Source: Streptomyces rubradiris | GTDB taxonomy: Bacteria; Actinomycetota; Actinomycetes; Streptomycetales; Streptomycetaceae | Assembly: GCF_016860525.1 (NCBI RefSeq) | Contig: NZ_BNEA01000001.1 | Coordinates: forward strand, 124,001 to 188,000 | Reading direction: 5' to 3' | DNA: 64,000 nt | In this document: positions 26,902-34,542 of the stretch, in pieces | How the letters are laid out: every line of letters begins with the position of its first letter | How positions within the stretch are numbered: position 1 is the first letter of the stretch | Translations under genes and position numbers: made by a program | Notes under the pieces: model-generated | What the model was told of the DNA's origin: nothing | Seen by the model: only the letters and a program-made list of their open reading frames with translations | The model's database searches: none

Positions 26902-26944
26902 TCCGGAGTAGCACTCCGGATAGTACCGGAGTGGCGCTCCGGTA
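26902..26944. promoter_or_regulatory. Two palindromic operators between LLM and TetR genes
   Basis: TCCGGAGT-agc-ACTCCGGA (26902-26920) and TACCGGAG-tggcg-CTCCGGTA (26924-26944) share CCGGAGTRGCRCTCCGG, with centres 23 bp apart, about two helical turns. They lie in the divergent promoter region, the expected place for binding of the TetR protein encoded at 26968. Confidence 0.8.
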
Positions 26945-26967
26945 CGAGTCCGAGGAGAGACCACGCC

Positions 26968-27531
26968 ATGACCGGCCACCCCAGACGCAGCGATGCCCTT
27001 CACAACCGGGCCCGCCTGATCGAGGCAGCGAGGGCGCTCTTCGACGAGGTCGGAACGGACGCCGCGTCGATGAACGACATCGCCCGGCGAGCGGGGGTCG
27101 GCCCGGGGACCTTGTGGCGTCACTTCCCCGACAAGGAGGCACTGACGGCCGAGGTCGTCGGCCGGAGTCTGGACGGGCTCGCGGCCCTGGCCGCCGAACT
27201 GCTCGACGGCCCCGGCAGCCCGGACTTCCTGCGGGAGTGGGTGTCCACGCTCGTGCGTCACATCACCCGGTACCGCGGGCTCGCCGTCAGCTACGCCCAG
27301 GCCGCACGCAGCGGCGACGGCCCCCTGGGCGCGCGTTGCCGAGCCGTCGAGGAAGCCGCCGCCCGACTGGTGGAACGGGCGCGGGAACGCGGACAGGTGC
27401 GAGCCGACCTGACCGCGCCCGAGCTGATCCGGCTCGCCACCGCCGTCGCCTGGGCCTGCGAGACGACCGCCGCGCCGGACACCACCACCCGCCTCCTCGA
27501 CCTTCTCTTCGAGGGCGTGCGTCCCCGCTGA
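26968..27531 (+). CDS. TetR-family transcriptional repressor
   Basis: A 187-residue regulator with the N-terminal helix-turn-helix (ARALFDEVGTDAASMNDIAR, then VGPGTLWRHFPDKEAL) and a helical C-terminal ligand domain. It is divergent from the LLM oxidoreductase gene with two palindromes between, and probably represses both. The ligand is unknown. Confidence 0.92.
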   Translation: MTGHPRRSDALHNRARLIEAARALFDEVGTDAASMNDIARRAGVGPGTLWRHFPDKEALTAEVVGRSLDGLAALAAELLDGPGSPDFLREWVSTLVRHITRYRGLAVSYAQAARSGDGPLGARCRAVEEAAARLVERARERGQVRADLTAPELIRLATAVAWACETTAAPDTTTRLLDLLFEGVRPR

Positions 27532-27688
27532 GCGGGTCACGGGCCACGGCCGTGAAGGGCCGGCCCCGCTGAGCCTGGCGGCCCGCCCCGCTGAGCCTGG
27601 CGGCCGACCCCGTGTCCCGGGCGGCCGGCCCACACACACCCCGACCAGCCGAGCCCGCCCGCCCCGCCTAGATCAGTACGGCCCGGGA

Positions 27689-28576
27689 TCAGTGCCGCCC
27701 CAGCATCTCCGCCACCCGCATGAACCCGTCCGTGCCGTGCCCCAGCCCGATGACGCGGCGGGCCAGTCCCTCCACGGAGCGCATCACGCCCGCGTCGATG
27801 CCGTGGGACTCGGAGACGTCGATGACGTGGGCCATGGTGGAGGCGGCCGAGGTGATGGGGTTGATCTCACCGGAGTAGGTGCCGTCGTCGGTGTCCCGCG
27901 CGAACTCCTCGAACAGGGGCGGCAGGATCGTGGCGATGCCCTGGGCGAACGGGGCCAGTTCCCCCGCGGTGACGCCCTCCGCCCGGGCGATCGCCACGGC
28001 GTGCGCGTAACCCGCCATCGCGGTCCAGAAGATGTCGAGCAGCGCGATGTCGAAGGTGGCCGCGCGCCCGATCTCCTCCCCCAGGTGGGTGTGCGTCCCG
28101 CCGAGCGCCTCCAGCACCGGCAGGTACTGCTCGTACAGGTCGCGCGGTCCGCTGTGCAGGAAGACGGCCTCCGGGGTGCCGATGCTGGGGGCCGGCGTCA
28201 TGATCGCGCCGTCCAGGTAGCCGATGCCGTGGGCCGCCGCCCACTCGGCGGTGTCCCGGGCCCGGGCCGGGGTGTCGGCGGTCAGGCTGACGACGGTACG
28301 GCCCTTCAGCGCGCGGGTGACGTCGTCGCTGCGCAGGATCGCGTCGGAGGCGTCGTAGTTCACCACGCAGATGACGGTCAACTCCGAGGCGGCCACGGCC
28401 TCTTCGGCCGTCGCCGCGGCGACCGCGCCCTGCTCGGTCAGTTCCCGGTCCTTGCCGGGCGTGCGGTTCCAGACCGTGGTCCGCAGGCCGGCCCTGAGGA
28501 ACGCGCCCGCCAGCGAGCGGCCCATCGGGCCGAGGCCGAGCACGGTGACGGCAGGAAGATTCACGGCTGTTGACAT
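27689..28576 (-). CDS. NADPH-dependent imine-reductase-like oxidoreductase
   Basis: A 295-residue enzyme of the 6-phosphogluconate/beta-hydroxyacid dehydrogenase superfamily. The nucleotide-binding motif is LGLGPMGRSLAGAFLRAG, followed by TTVWNRTPGK. The blocks VSLTADTPARARDTAEWA, YLDGAIMTPAPSIGTP and GRAATFDIALLDIFW are the pattern of bacterial imine reductases. The ATG at 28576 follows GGGAG. It is divergent from an HxlR regulator, which probably controls it. The natural substrate is unknown. Confidence 0.85.
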   Translation of the reverse strand: MSTAVNLPAVTVLGLGPMGRSLAGAFLRAGLRTTVWNRTPGKDRELTEQGAVAAATAEEAVAASELTVICVVNYDASDAILRSDDVTRALKGRTVVSLTADTPARARDTAEWAAAHGIGYLDGAIMTPAPSIGTPEAVFLHSGPRDLYEQYLPVLEALGGTHTHLGEEIGRAATFDIALLDIFWTAMAGYAHAVAIARAEGVTAGELAPFAQGIATILPPLFEEFARDTDDGTYSGEINPITSAASTMAHVIDVSESHGIDAGVMRSVEGLARRVIGLGHGTDGFMRVAEMLGRH

Positions 28577-28658
28577 GTTGCGACTCCCGTATGTGGTGAT
28601 CGTAAGCAGTGGAAAAAGAGCGGCCGGAGCGGCCGTGGGGACAACGAAAAGGACGACG

Positions 28659-29009
28659 ATGACGCGCAGCCGTGCCCAGGACCCGACCGTCTGTGGAGTG
28701 ACCGCCGCGATCGCGGTGATCGACGGCAAGTGGAAGACGTCGCTGTTGTGGCTGCTGGAGTCCGGCCCGCAGCGGCCCGGCGAACTGCGCCGCCGGCTGG
28801 CCGGGTTGAGCGAGAAGGTGCTGACCCAGGCGCTGCGCGAGATGGAGCAGGACGGCCTGGTGCACCGGGAGGTGCACGATGTGCTGCCGCCGAAGACCGT
28901 GTACTCGCTGACCGCGTTCGGCCGCGACCTCGCCAAGGCACTGGACCCGCTGGCCGAGTGGGGGCACCGCCGTCTGGACCTGCTTCGCGCGAGCGAGGCG
29001 GCGTCCTGA
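28659..29009 (+). CDS. HxlR-family transcriptional regulator
   Basis: A 116-residue winged-helix protein: AVIDGKWKTSLLWLLESG, RPGELRRRLAGLSEKVLTQA and YSLTAFGRDL match HxlR. The single N-terminal cysteine (TVCGVTA) is at the position used for redox or aldehyde sensing in some members. The ATG at 28659 follows AAAAGGAC. It is divergent from the imine-reductase-like gene with 82 bp between them and is the likely regulator. Confidence 0.9.
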   Translation: MTRSRAQDPTVCGVTAAIAVIDGKWKTSLLWLLESGPQRPGELRRRLAGLSEKVLTQALREMEQDGLVHREVHDVLPPKTVYSLTAFGRDLAKALDPLAEWGHRRLDLLRASEAAS

Positions 29010-29099
29010 CGGGCCTTCGGCTGTCACCTCCTCCGTCCGTTCGCCGACAGCCCCTGACCTCGGGAAACAGCTTCTCCCGGACGGCCGGGGCTGCCAAGT

Positions 29100-29117
29100 A
29101 CCCACAAAAAAGTGGGT
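29100..29117. promoter_or_regulatory. Inverted repeat ACCCAC-AAAAAA-GTGGGT
   Basis: A perfect 6-bp inverted repeat separated by six A residues, conspicuous in GC-rich DNA, 90 bp after the HxlR stop and 74 bp before the GH27 remnant. It may be an operator or a remnant of the lost gene's promoter. Confidence 0.4.
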
Positions 29118-29190
29118 GTCAGGCAGCTCCACCGCGCTCCTTCGTCACCGTCCGGGCCGCCTCCGGCGGCCGGACCGAGAGGACACCACC

Positions 29191-29554
29191 GTGGGCCGGC
29201 CCCTCCCTCCGCGTCGGCTGCGGCCGCCGATGGGCTGGAACAGCCGGGACTGCTACGGACCCACCGTCACCGAGCAGGAGGTGCTCGCCGTACCGACGTC
29301 TCCCTGGCCCGCCTGGACGTGGACCGCCCGGGACACCGACGGCCGTGCCCGGTACGCCGCCGTCTTCTCCCTGGCCGGCGAACCCCGCCGGTACGGGGTG
29401 CCGCTCGGCTCGGTCGGTGCCCGCCCCCGCCGACCGAATCCGCGAGCTGTGGACCCACGCCGGCGGCCCGCACGACGGCCGGCACCTCACCGTGGACCTG
29501 CCCGCCCACGGCGCCGCCCTCTTCCGCCTCAGGGAGGACGGCGGGCGGGAGTGA
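29191..29554 (+). pseudogene. GH27 alpha-galactosidase remnant
   Basis: The first residues after GTG 29191 include PPMGWNSRDCYGPTVTEQEV, the GH27 start signature (normally MGWNSWD, here W replaced by R). The catalytic barrel is missing: sequence jumps straight to a C-terminal beta-domain (ARYAAVFSLAGEPRRYGVPL), and a frameshift near 29426 puts the final block (RIRELWTH ... HLTVDLPAHGAALFRL) in another frame. About 120 of the usual 400 or more residues remain. A GAGAGGAC site still precedes the GTG. Confidence 0.75.
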
Positions 29555-29592
29555 GCGCGGCGACCACCGCGCCTAATCATTGATCGCGTTTG

Positions 29593-29607
29593 CCTAAAGC
29601 CTTTAGG
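29593..29607. promoter_or_regulatory. Palindrome CCTAAAG-C-CTTTAGG
   Basis: A perfect 15-bp inverted repeat 37 bp before a TetR gene start. It is AT-rich relative to its surroundings and is the likely autoregulatory operator. Confidence 0.65.
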
Positions 29608-29643
29608 AAGTTCCATACTCCTCTCCGACGGACAGGAGAGAAG

Positions 29644-30219
29644 ATGATGGCGCGTGCGGGCCTGACCACCCAGCGACTGGTCCGGGCCGGGGCGGAACTC
29701 GCCGACGAGGTCGGCTTCGACCAGGTGACGGTCTCGGCGCTGGCCCGGCGGTTCGACGTGAAGGTCGCGAGCCTGTACTCGCACCTGCGCAACTCCCAGG
29801 ACCTGAAGACGCGGATCGCGTTGCTCGCCCTGGAGGAGATGGCCGACCGCACCGCCGAGGCACTGGCCGGCCGGTCCGGCAAGGACGCCCTCACCGCCTT
29901 CGCGAACGTCTGCCGGGACTACGCCCGCGCCCACCCCGGCCGCTACACGGCGGCCCGCCACCCGCTGGACGACGCCACGGCGGCCGGCAGCGCGGGCGTC
30001 CGCATCGCCCAGCTGACCCGGGCCGTCCTGCGCGGCTACGACCTCGCCGAACCGGACCAGACGCACGCCGTACGCCTCCTCGGCAGCGTCTTCCACGGCT
30101 ACGTCAGCCTGGAGACGGCCGGCGGCTTCGCCCACAGCACCCCCGGCTCCGAGGAGTCCTGGGCCCGCATCCTGGACGCCCTCGACTCCCTGCTGCGCAA
30201 CTGGCCCGCCCACCCCTGA
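29644..30219 (+). CDS. TetR-family regulator
   Basis: A 191-residue regulator. The N-terminal helix-turn-helix is VTVSALARRFDVKVASLYSH, with the C-terminal domain of the WHG/TetR_C_33 type (RDYARAHPGRYTAARHP, then LGSVFHGYVSLETAGGF). ATG 29644 is chosen over 29647 by the GGACAGGAGAG site. The next gene begins six bases after its stop, so regulator and SGNH hydrolase form an operon under the 15-bp palindrome. Confidence 0.9.
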   Translation: MMARAGLTTQRLVRAGAELADEVGFDQVTVSALARRFDVKVASLYSHLRNSQDLKTRIALLALEEMADRTAEALAGRSGKDALTAFANVCRDYARAHPGRYTAARHPLDDATAAGSAGVRIAQLTRAVLRGYDLAEPDQTHAVRLLGSVFHGYVSLETAGGFAHSTPGSEESWARILDALDSLLRNWPAHP

Positions 30220-30225
30220 GACCCC

Positions 30226-31413
30226 ATGGCAGACACGATGCACACCATTGACCTCACCGCCGGCCTGATCCGCGGCGCCCTCGAACTGGAGCGCACCGCG
30301 CGCGGGCTGCTGCCGCACCGGCTGCCCGCCCGGGCCCGCGCCCAGTGCGCCGACCCGCAGCTGGCCCTGGCCGAGTCCCAGCCCTCCGGCGTACGGCTGG
30401 TCCTCCGCACCCGCGCCACCGCCGTCGAGCTGGACACCGTGCCGGTCAAGCGCGTCTACACCGGCGCACCGCCCCGCCCGGACGGCGTCTACGAGCTGCT
30501 GGTGGACGGCCGCCCGGCCGGCCGCGCCTGCCTCACCGAGGGCGACACCCTCACCGTCGACCTGGCCACCGGCTCCGCCGAGCACCGGCCCGGCCCCGTG
30601 GGCACCGTGCGTTTCGCCGGGCTGCCGGACACCGTCAAGGACCTGGAGATCTGGCTGCCGCACAACGAGACCACCGAACTCGTCGCGCTGCGCGCCGACG
30701 CCCCCGTGGAGCCCGTACCGGACCGGGGCCGCCGGGTGTGGCTGCACCACGGCAGCTCGATCAGCCACGGTTCCGACGCGGCGAGCCCCACCACCACCTG
30801 GCCGGCGCTCGCCGCGGCCCTGGGCGGAGTCGAGCTGATCAACGTGGGGCTGGGCGGCAGCGCGCTGCTCGACCCGTTCACCGCCCGCGCCCTGCGCGAC
30901 ACGCCCGCCGACCTGATCAGCGTCAAGCTCGGCATCAACGTGGTCAACTCCGACCTGATGCGGCTGCGCGCCTTCGGCCCCGCCGTGCACGGCTTCCTCG
31001 ACACCGTCCGCGAGGGCCACCCCGACACGCCGCTGCTCGTGGTCTCGCCGGTCCTGTGCCCGATGCACGAGGACACGCCCGGCCCCACCGCCATGGACCT
31101 GGCGGCCCTGGGCGAGGGACGGCTGCGGTACCGGGCCACCGGGGACCCCGCCGAGCGGGCGGCCGGGAAGCTCACCCTGGGGGTCGTCCGGGAGGAGCTG
31201 GCCCGGATCGTGCGCGAACGGGCCGCCGAGGACCCCCGGCTGCACTACCTGGACGGCCGGGAGCTGTACGGCGAGGCCGACTTCGCCGAGCTGCCGCTGC
31301 CCGACGGCCTCCACCCGGACACCGCCGGCCACCGCCGGATCGGCGAACGGTTCGCGGCGCTGGCGTTCGCCCCGGACGGACCCTTCACGGCCGGCCCGGC
31401 CGCCCGGCCGTAG
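30226..31413 (+). CDS. SGNH/GDSL-family hydrolase
   Basis: A 395-residue cytoplasmic esterase/lipase-like enzyme. An N-terminal beta-rich domain (to about residue 160) precedes the SGNH core: block I HHGSSISHGSDA with the serine nucleophile, block II GLGGSALL, block III KLGINVVN and block V DGLHPDTAGH with the catalytic Asp-His. It has no signal peptide. It is co-transcribed with the upstream TetR gene. The substrate is unknown; acyl groups on sugars or small lipids are plausible. Confidence 0.88.
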   Translation: MADTMHTIDLTAGLIRGALELERTARGLLPHRLPARARAQCADPQLALAESQPSGVRLVLRTRATAVELDTVPVKRVYTGAPPRPDGVYELLVDGRPAGRACLTEGDTLTVDLATGSAEHRPGPVGTVRFAGLPDTVKDLEIWLPHNETTELVALRADAPVEPVPDRGRRVWLHHGSSISHGSDAASPTTTWPALAAALGGVELINVGLGGSALLDPFTARALRDTPADLISVKLGINVVNSDLMRLRAFGPAVHGFLDTVREGHPDTPLLVVSPVLCPMHEDTPGPTAMDLAALGEGRLRYRATGDPAERAAGKLTLGVVREELARIVRERAAEDPRLHYLDGRELYGEADFAELPLPDGLHPDTAGHRRIGERFAALAFAPDGPFTAGPAARP

Positions 31414-31438
31414 CCCGGACACCGGTGGCCGCGGCGGT

Positions 31439-32101
31439 TCAGACCAGGTGGGCGAAGACGACCAGGTTGTCGGTGTAGTCGCGCACCGTACGGTCGTAGT
31501 CCCCGGCGCAGGTGATGAGCCGGGCCTCGGGGCGGTCGGCGTCGGCGTACACCCGCTCGCTGGGGAAGTCGTCCTTGGCGAAGGTCTCGGTGCTGTCGAC
31601 GACGAACTCCGCCGTACGCCCGTCGGCCCGCTCCACGGAGAACCGGTCGCCGGCCTCCAGCCGGTCCAGGTTGGCGAACACGGCCGCCGACGTGACCGTG
31701 TCGACGTGCCCGGCGATGATCGCGGTGCCCCGCTCACCGGGCGCGACACCGTCGGCGTACCAGCCGACGAGGTTGGTGTCGCCCGCGGGCGGCGGCTCCA
31801 GCTGGCCCGAGGGGCCGAGGGCCAGGGTGGTGAACGGGGCGTCCACGGAGATCGCCGGGATGCGCAGCCGGGTCGGCGCGGACCGGGACAGCGGCTCGCC
31901 CGGCTGCCGGGGGCCGGCCGAGGCGGCGGCGCCGGCACCCGAGGTCCGGGGCGGTCCGGGCTCACCGGCCGGCTGGTGACCGCCGAACAGGCTGACGGCG
32001 AGGAGGACCGCCGCCACCCCCCACAGCGTCAGCCGTCCGCCGTGACCGGAGCGCCGGTCGTCCGCCGGCGCCGGGGGGGCCGCGGAAGGATCTGCTGCCA
32101 T
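31439..32101 (-). CDS. Class F sortase
   Basis: A 220-residue membrane-anchored transpeptidase that would attach surface proteins to the cell envelope. There is one N-terminal span (about 24-40), a Pro/Ala linker, then the sortase beta-barrel: RLRIPAISVDAPF, NLVGWYADG, the catalytic His in IAGHVDT and the catalytic Cys in LITCAGDYD. Class F members are typical of actinobacteria and their substrates are poorly known. The neighbouring upstream gene encodes a secreted protein with a tripartite anchor-like tail and is the obvious candidate partner. Confidence 0.9.
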   Translation of the reverse strand: MAADPSAAPPAPADDRRSGHGGRLTLWGVAAVLLAVSLFGGHQPAGEPGPPRTSGAGAAASAGPRQPGEPLSRSAPTRLRIPAISVDAPFTTLALGPSGQLEPPPAGDTNLVGWYADGVAPGERGTAIIAGHVDTVTSAAVFANLDRLEAGDRFSVERADGRTAEFVVDSTETFAKDDFPSERVYADADRPEARLITCAGDYDRTVRDYTDNLVVFAHLV

Positions 32102-32638
32102 CGGACACCACCTCACTCGGACACGGCAGCACGGGATCGGGACAGTGAGCACACCGGCGGAGACGGCGCGGTGGCGGTGCGGTCGGTACATCGGCGGAGC
32201 GCCGCCGCGGACGGAGACGGGCGATGGTGGCCCGGCGCGGCACGGGGCGCGGGCCGCCACCGACGGAGCCGGCCCGCGCAGAGGCGACGGTGGCCATCCC
32301 GGCCCCGTACGGGCAGCGCAAGCCACCAACGGGACACCACCGCACGCGGAGACGGGCGATGGCCGTCCGGCGCACGGGTCGGGCAGGACGGGCCGCCGGC
32401 ACGGCTCCGGCACACGCAGGCAGGCGGTGGCGACCCCCGCACGGCACGGGCCGGCCGGGACGCCGGCGCACCGGCGCACCGGCGCACGCAGGCGGGCGGT
32501 GGCGATGCGGCGCGCGGGCCGCCGACGGGACACCGCCGCGTGCGGCGACGGGGCAGCGGTGGTCCCGGTGCGGTGCGGAGGCGCGGGCCGCCGGCGCGGC
32601 GGCGGTGTCCGCGGCCCCTGGCGCACGGCGGCGGCCCG
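32102..32638. other. Gene-free repetitive GC-rich spacer
   Basis: This 537-bp gap between the sortase and its presumed substrate holds at least four imperfect copies of a unit resembling CGCACGCAGGCGGGCGGTGGC, spread over about 32205-32520. Long open frames on both strands are artefacts of base composition. No gene is supported. Confidence 0.55.
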
Positions 32639-33229
32639 TCAGGACGCCGGGCCGGTGGCCTTCTTGCGGCGCAGCGTGTACGCGCCGGTGGCGGCCACGG
32701 CCAGCGCGGCGAGACCGCCCGCGGTGACACCGGGCGTGGCGAGCCCGCCGCCACCGGTGTGCATGCCGCCGCGCGGCTTGTCGTGCTCCTCGTCCTCGCC
32801 CCACTCGCTCTTGCCGCTCCGGCCACCCTTGCCCTTGCCGCCGCCCTGTTCCTCCTTGCCGCCCTTCTCCTCGCCGTCGTCCTCCTCCTCGCCCTTGTCG
32901 CGGTAGCTCTCGGGGTCGAACTTGCTGTCCTCGCCCTCCGAGCCCCAGCCGCCGCTGCGCACCGCGGCGAGGGCTCCGCCACCCGTGTGCATTCCACCGC
33001 GCGGTCCGTCGTGTTCCCCTCCCCCGTCGCGCTTGTTGCCGTATTCGTTGTCGTCGTCGCTGTCGGATCCCTTGTCACGGCCGGAGTCGCTGTCGTGCTC
33101 CCTGCTGTACGAGGAGTCGTCACGACCGCTGTCGTGTTCGCCCGGTACGGCGAACGCGGCTCCGGGCGTCGCGCAGGCGAGGGCGGCCGTGGTGGCCGCC
33201 GTCGCCAGGAGCATGCGGGCAGAGCGCAT
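32639..33229 (-). CDS. Secreted charged surface protein with LPXTG-less anchor tail
   Basis: The 196 residues comprise a signal peptide (cleaved near AAFA, residue 27), a long low-complexity Asp/Glu/Lys/Gly region, and a C-terminal hydrophobic helix (about 165-185) followed by RRKK. The motif PRGGMHTGGG occurs twice, at 76-85 and at 152-161 directly before the helix, where a sortase recognition motif would sit. There is no LPXTG or LAXTG. The ATG at 33229 follows GGAAGGAC. The function of the charged region is unknown; flexible spacer or ion binding are possible. Confidence 0.85.
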   Translation of the reverse strand: MRSARMLLATAATTAALACATPGAAFAVPGEHDSGRDDSSYSREHDSDSGRDKGSDSDDDNEYGNKRDGGGEHDGPRGGMHTGGGALAAVRSGGWGSEGEDSKFDPESYRDKGEEEDDGEEKGGKEEQGGGKGKGGRSGKSEWGEDEEHDKPRGGMHTGGGGLATPGVTAGGLAALAVAATGAYTLRRKKATGPAS

Positions 33230-33536
33230 AGTGATGTCCTTCCGCCGTGACCGGGCAGCGGACACCTCATCAGCTGGATGGACCCGGTCCCGACATGAAC
33301 CACCGTCAGTGAGGCCCCCGGCGCACACCATCCGAGCCGCCCAGCCGGGTCACCATGCCACCCGTCTGCCTCAGCGCGCCCGCTTGGCGACCCCTCGTAC
33401 GGGTCAATCACCGGCGCGTCCGCCGCGTCCGGACCGGCGGGCCGGCTCCCGATGACGCCGGCCCCCTTGTTATGACCGGCGTCATAACGCACGCTGGTGC
33501 CGACAGCACGGCAGGACAACGCGACGGGAGGCAGCG
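33230..33536. promoter_or_regulatory. Divergent intergenic region with palindrome at 33469-33488
   Basis: A 307-bp gap between the surface protein and the SCO6745-like gene. GTTATGAC-cggc-GTCATAAC (33469-33488) is a perfect 8-bp inverted repeat about 48 bp before the SCO6745-like start, a likely operator of a MarR- or TetR-type regulator. No gene is seen in the gap. Confidence 0.65.
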
Positions 33537-34415
33537 GTGGCGGACGGAAGGGCGCGCGCCCTGTGGGAGCGGTACGAGCCGGTGCACGACCTCGTGTACT
33601 TCGCGCCGGAGGCGCACCGGGCGGCGGACGCCCTCGGGCTGCGCGGGCCCTGGATGGGGTACTTCGCACTGCGCGCCGCCCCGCTCGGCGCGGTGTCCCC
33701 GTCGGTGGTGACGAGCTGCTTCTACGTCTACCACCCCTCGCGGGTGGGCCGGGCGCTGCCCGACGCCTGGGCGTACGCGGCTCCCGAGGAGGTGCTGGCG
33801 GCCCGCCTGGAGGCGATGGACGCGGCGATGTCCCATCTGTTCGGGAAGGACGTCGTCGGCGCCGCCGCCTTCACGGAGGCCGCGGACCTCGCGTGGGAGG
33901 CCGCCGCCGCGGCGGACACCACGGGCAGGGTGCTGGGCGCCGCCAACCAGGCGCTCGACCGGCCTGAGCGGCCCGCCGCCCGGCTGTGGCAGGCCCTGAC
34001 GACCCTGCGCGAGCACCGGGGCGACTCCCACGTGGCGGTGCTGGTCGGCCTGGGGCTGGGGCCGGTGGAGGCCATGGTGCTCAAGGCGGCGGCCGGGGAG
34101 TCCGACGGGGACCTCCTGCGCGAGATGCGGAACTGGCCGCGGGAGGAGTGGGCGGCGGCCGAGGCACGGCTGCGCGCGGACGGCCGGCTCGCGGCGGACG
34201 GCTCGCTCACCCCGTCGGGCGCGGCCCTGCGCGCGGAGACCGAGGCGCTGACCGACGCGGCGGCCGAGCGGCCGTGGACCGTGCTGGGTGCCGAGCGGAC
34301 CGAGCGGCTGGCCGCGCTGCTGGAGCCGATGGCCGGCGCGGTGGCGGAGTCGGGGCTGTTGCCGGCCGGGAATCCGATGGGGGTGACCCGGGGGACGCAC
34401 CCCCTCGGGCGCTGA
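33537..34415 (+). CDS. SCO6745-family protein
   Basis: A 292-residue protein of a family common in actinobacteria and sometimes named SalK. The opening LWERYEPVHDLVYFAPEA, then RGPWMGYFALRAAPLGAVSP and the C-terminal winged-helix-like half (MRNWPREEWAAAEARLRADG) are typical. Its biochemical role is not established. GTG 33537 has a GGGAGG site five bases upstream. A perfect palindrome precedes the gene. Confidence 0.85.
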   Translation: MADGRARALWERYEPVHDLVYFAPEAHRAADALGLRGPWMGYFALRAAPLGAVSPSVVTSCFYVYHPSRVGRALPDAWAYAAPEEVLAARLEAMDAAMSHLFGKDVVGAAAFTEAADLAWEAAAAADTTGRVLGAANQALDRPERPAARLWQALTTLREHRGDSHVAVLVGLGLGPVEAMVLKAAAGESDGDLLREMRNWPREEWAAAEARLRADGRLAADGSLTPSGAALRAETEALTDAAAERPWTVLGAERTERLAALLEPMAGAVAESGLLPAGNPMGVTRGTHPLGR

Positions 34416-34542
34416 GGTCCGGCGGTCGCCGACGGCGGCTGGATTCCCTCGCCGGTGACCTCATCCGTTTGTCCGACATCAGTCGTATCAATCGTTGAAC
34501 TGCCTGACTGGGCATCCTTGTTGGGGGCCTTACCCTGGGGCC

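Noticed and set aside
32102..32638. Possible CRISPR array in the repetitive spacer
   Set aside because: The repeats are imperfect, irregularly spaced and without distinct spacers.
31448..33250. 600-codon plus-strand frame across the sortase and surface-protein genes
   Set aside because: Formed by composition and by the repeat region. The minus strand has sortase catalytic motifs, signal peptide and ribosome binding sites.
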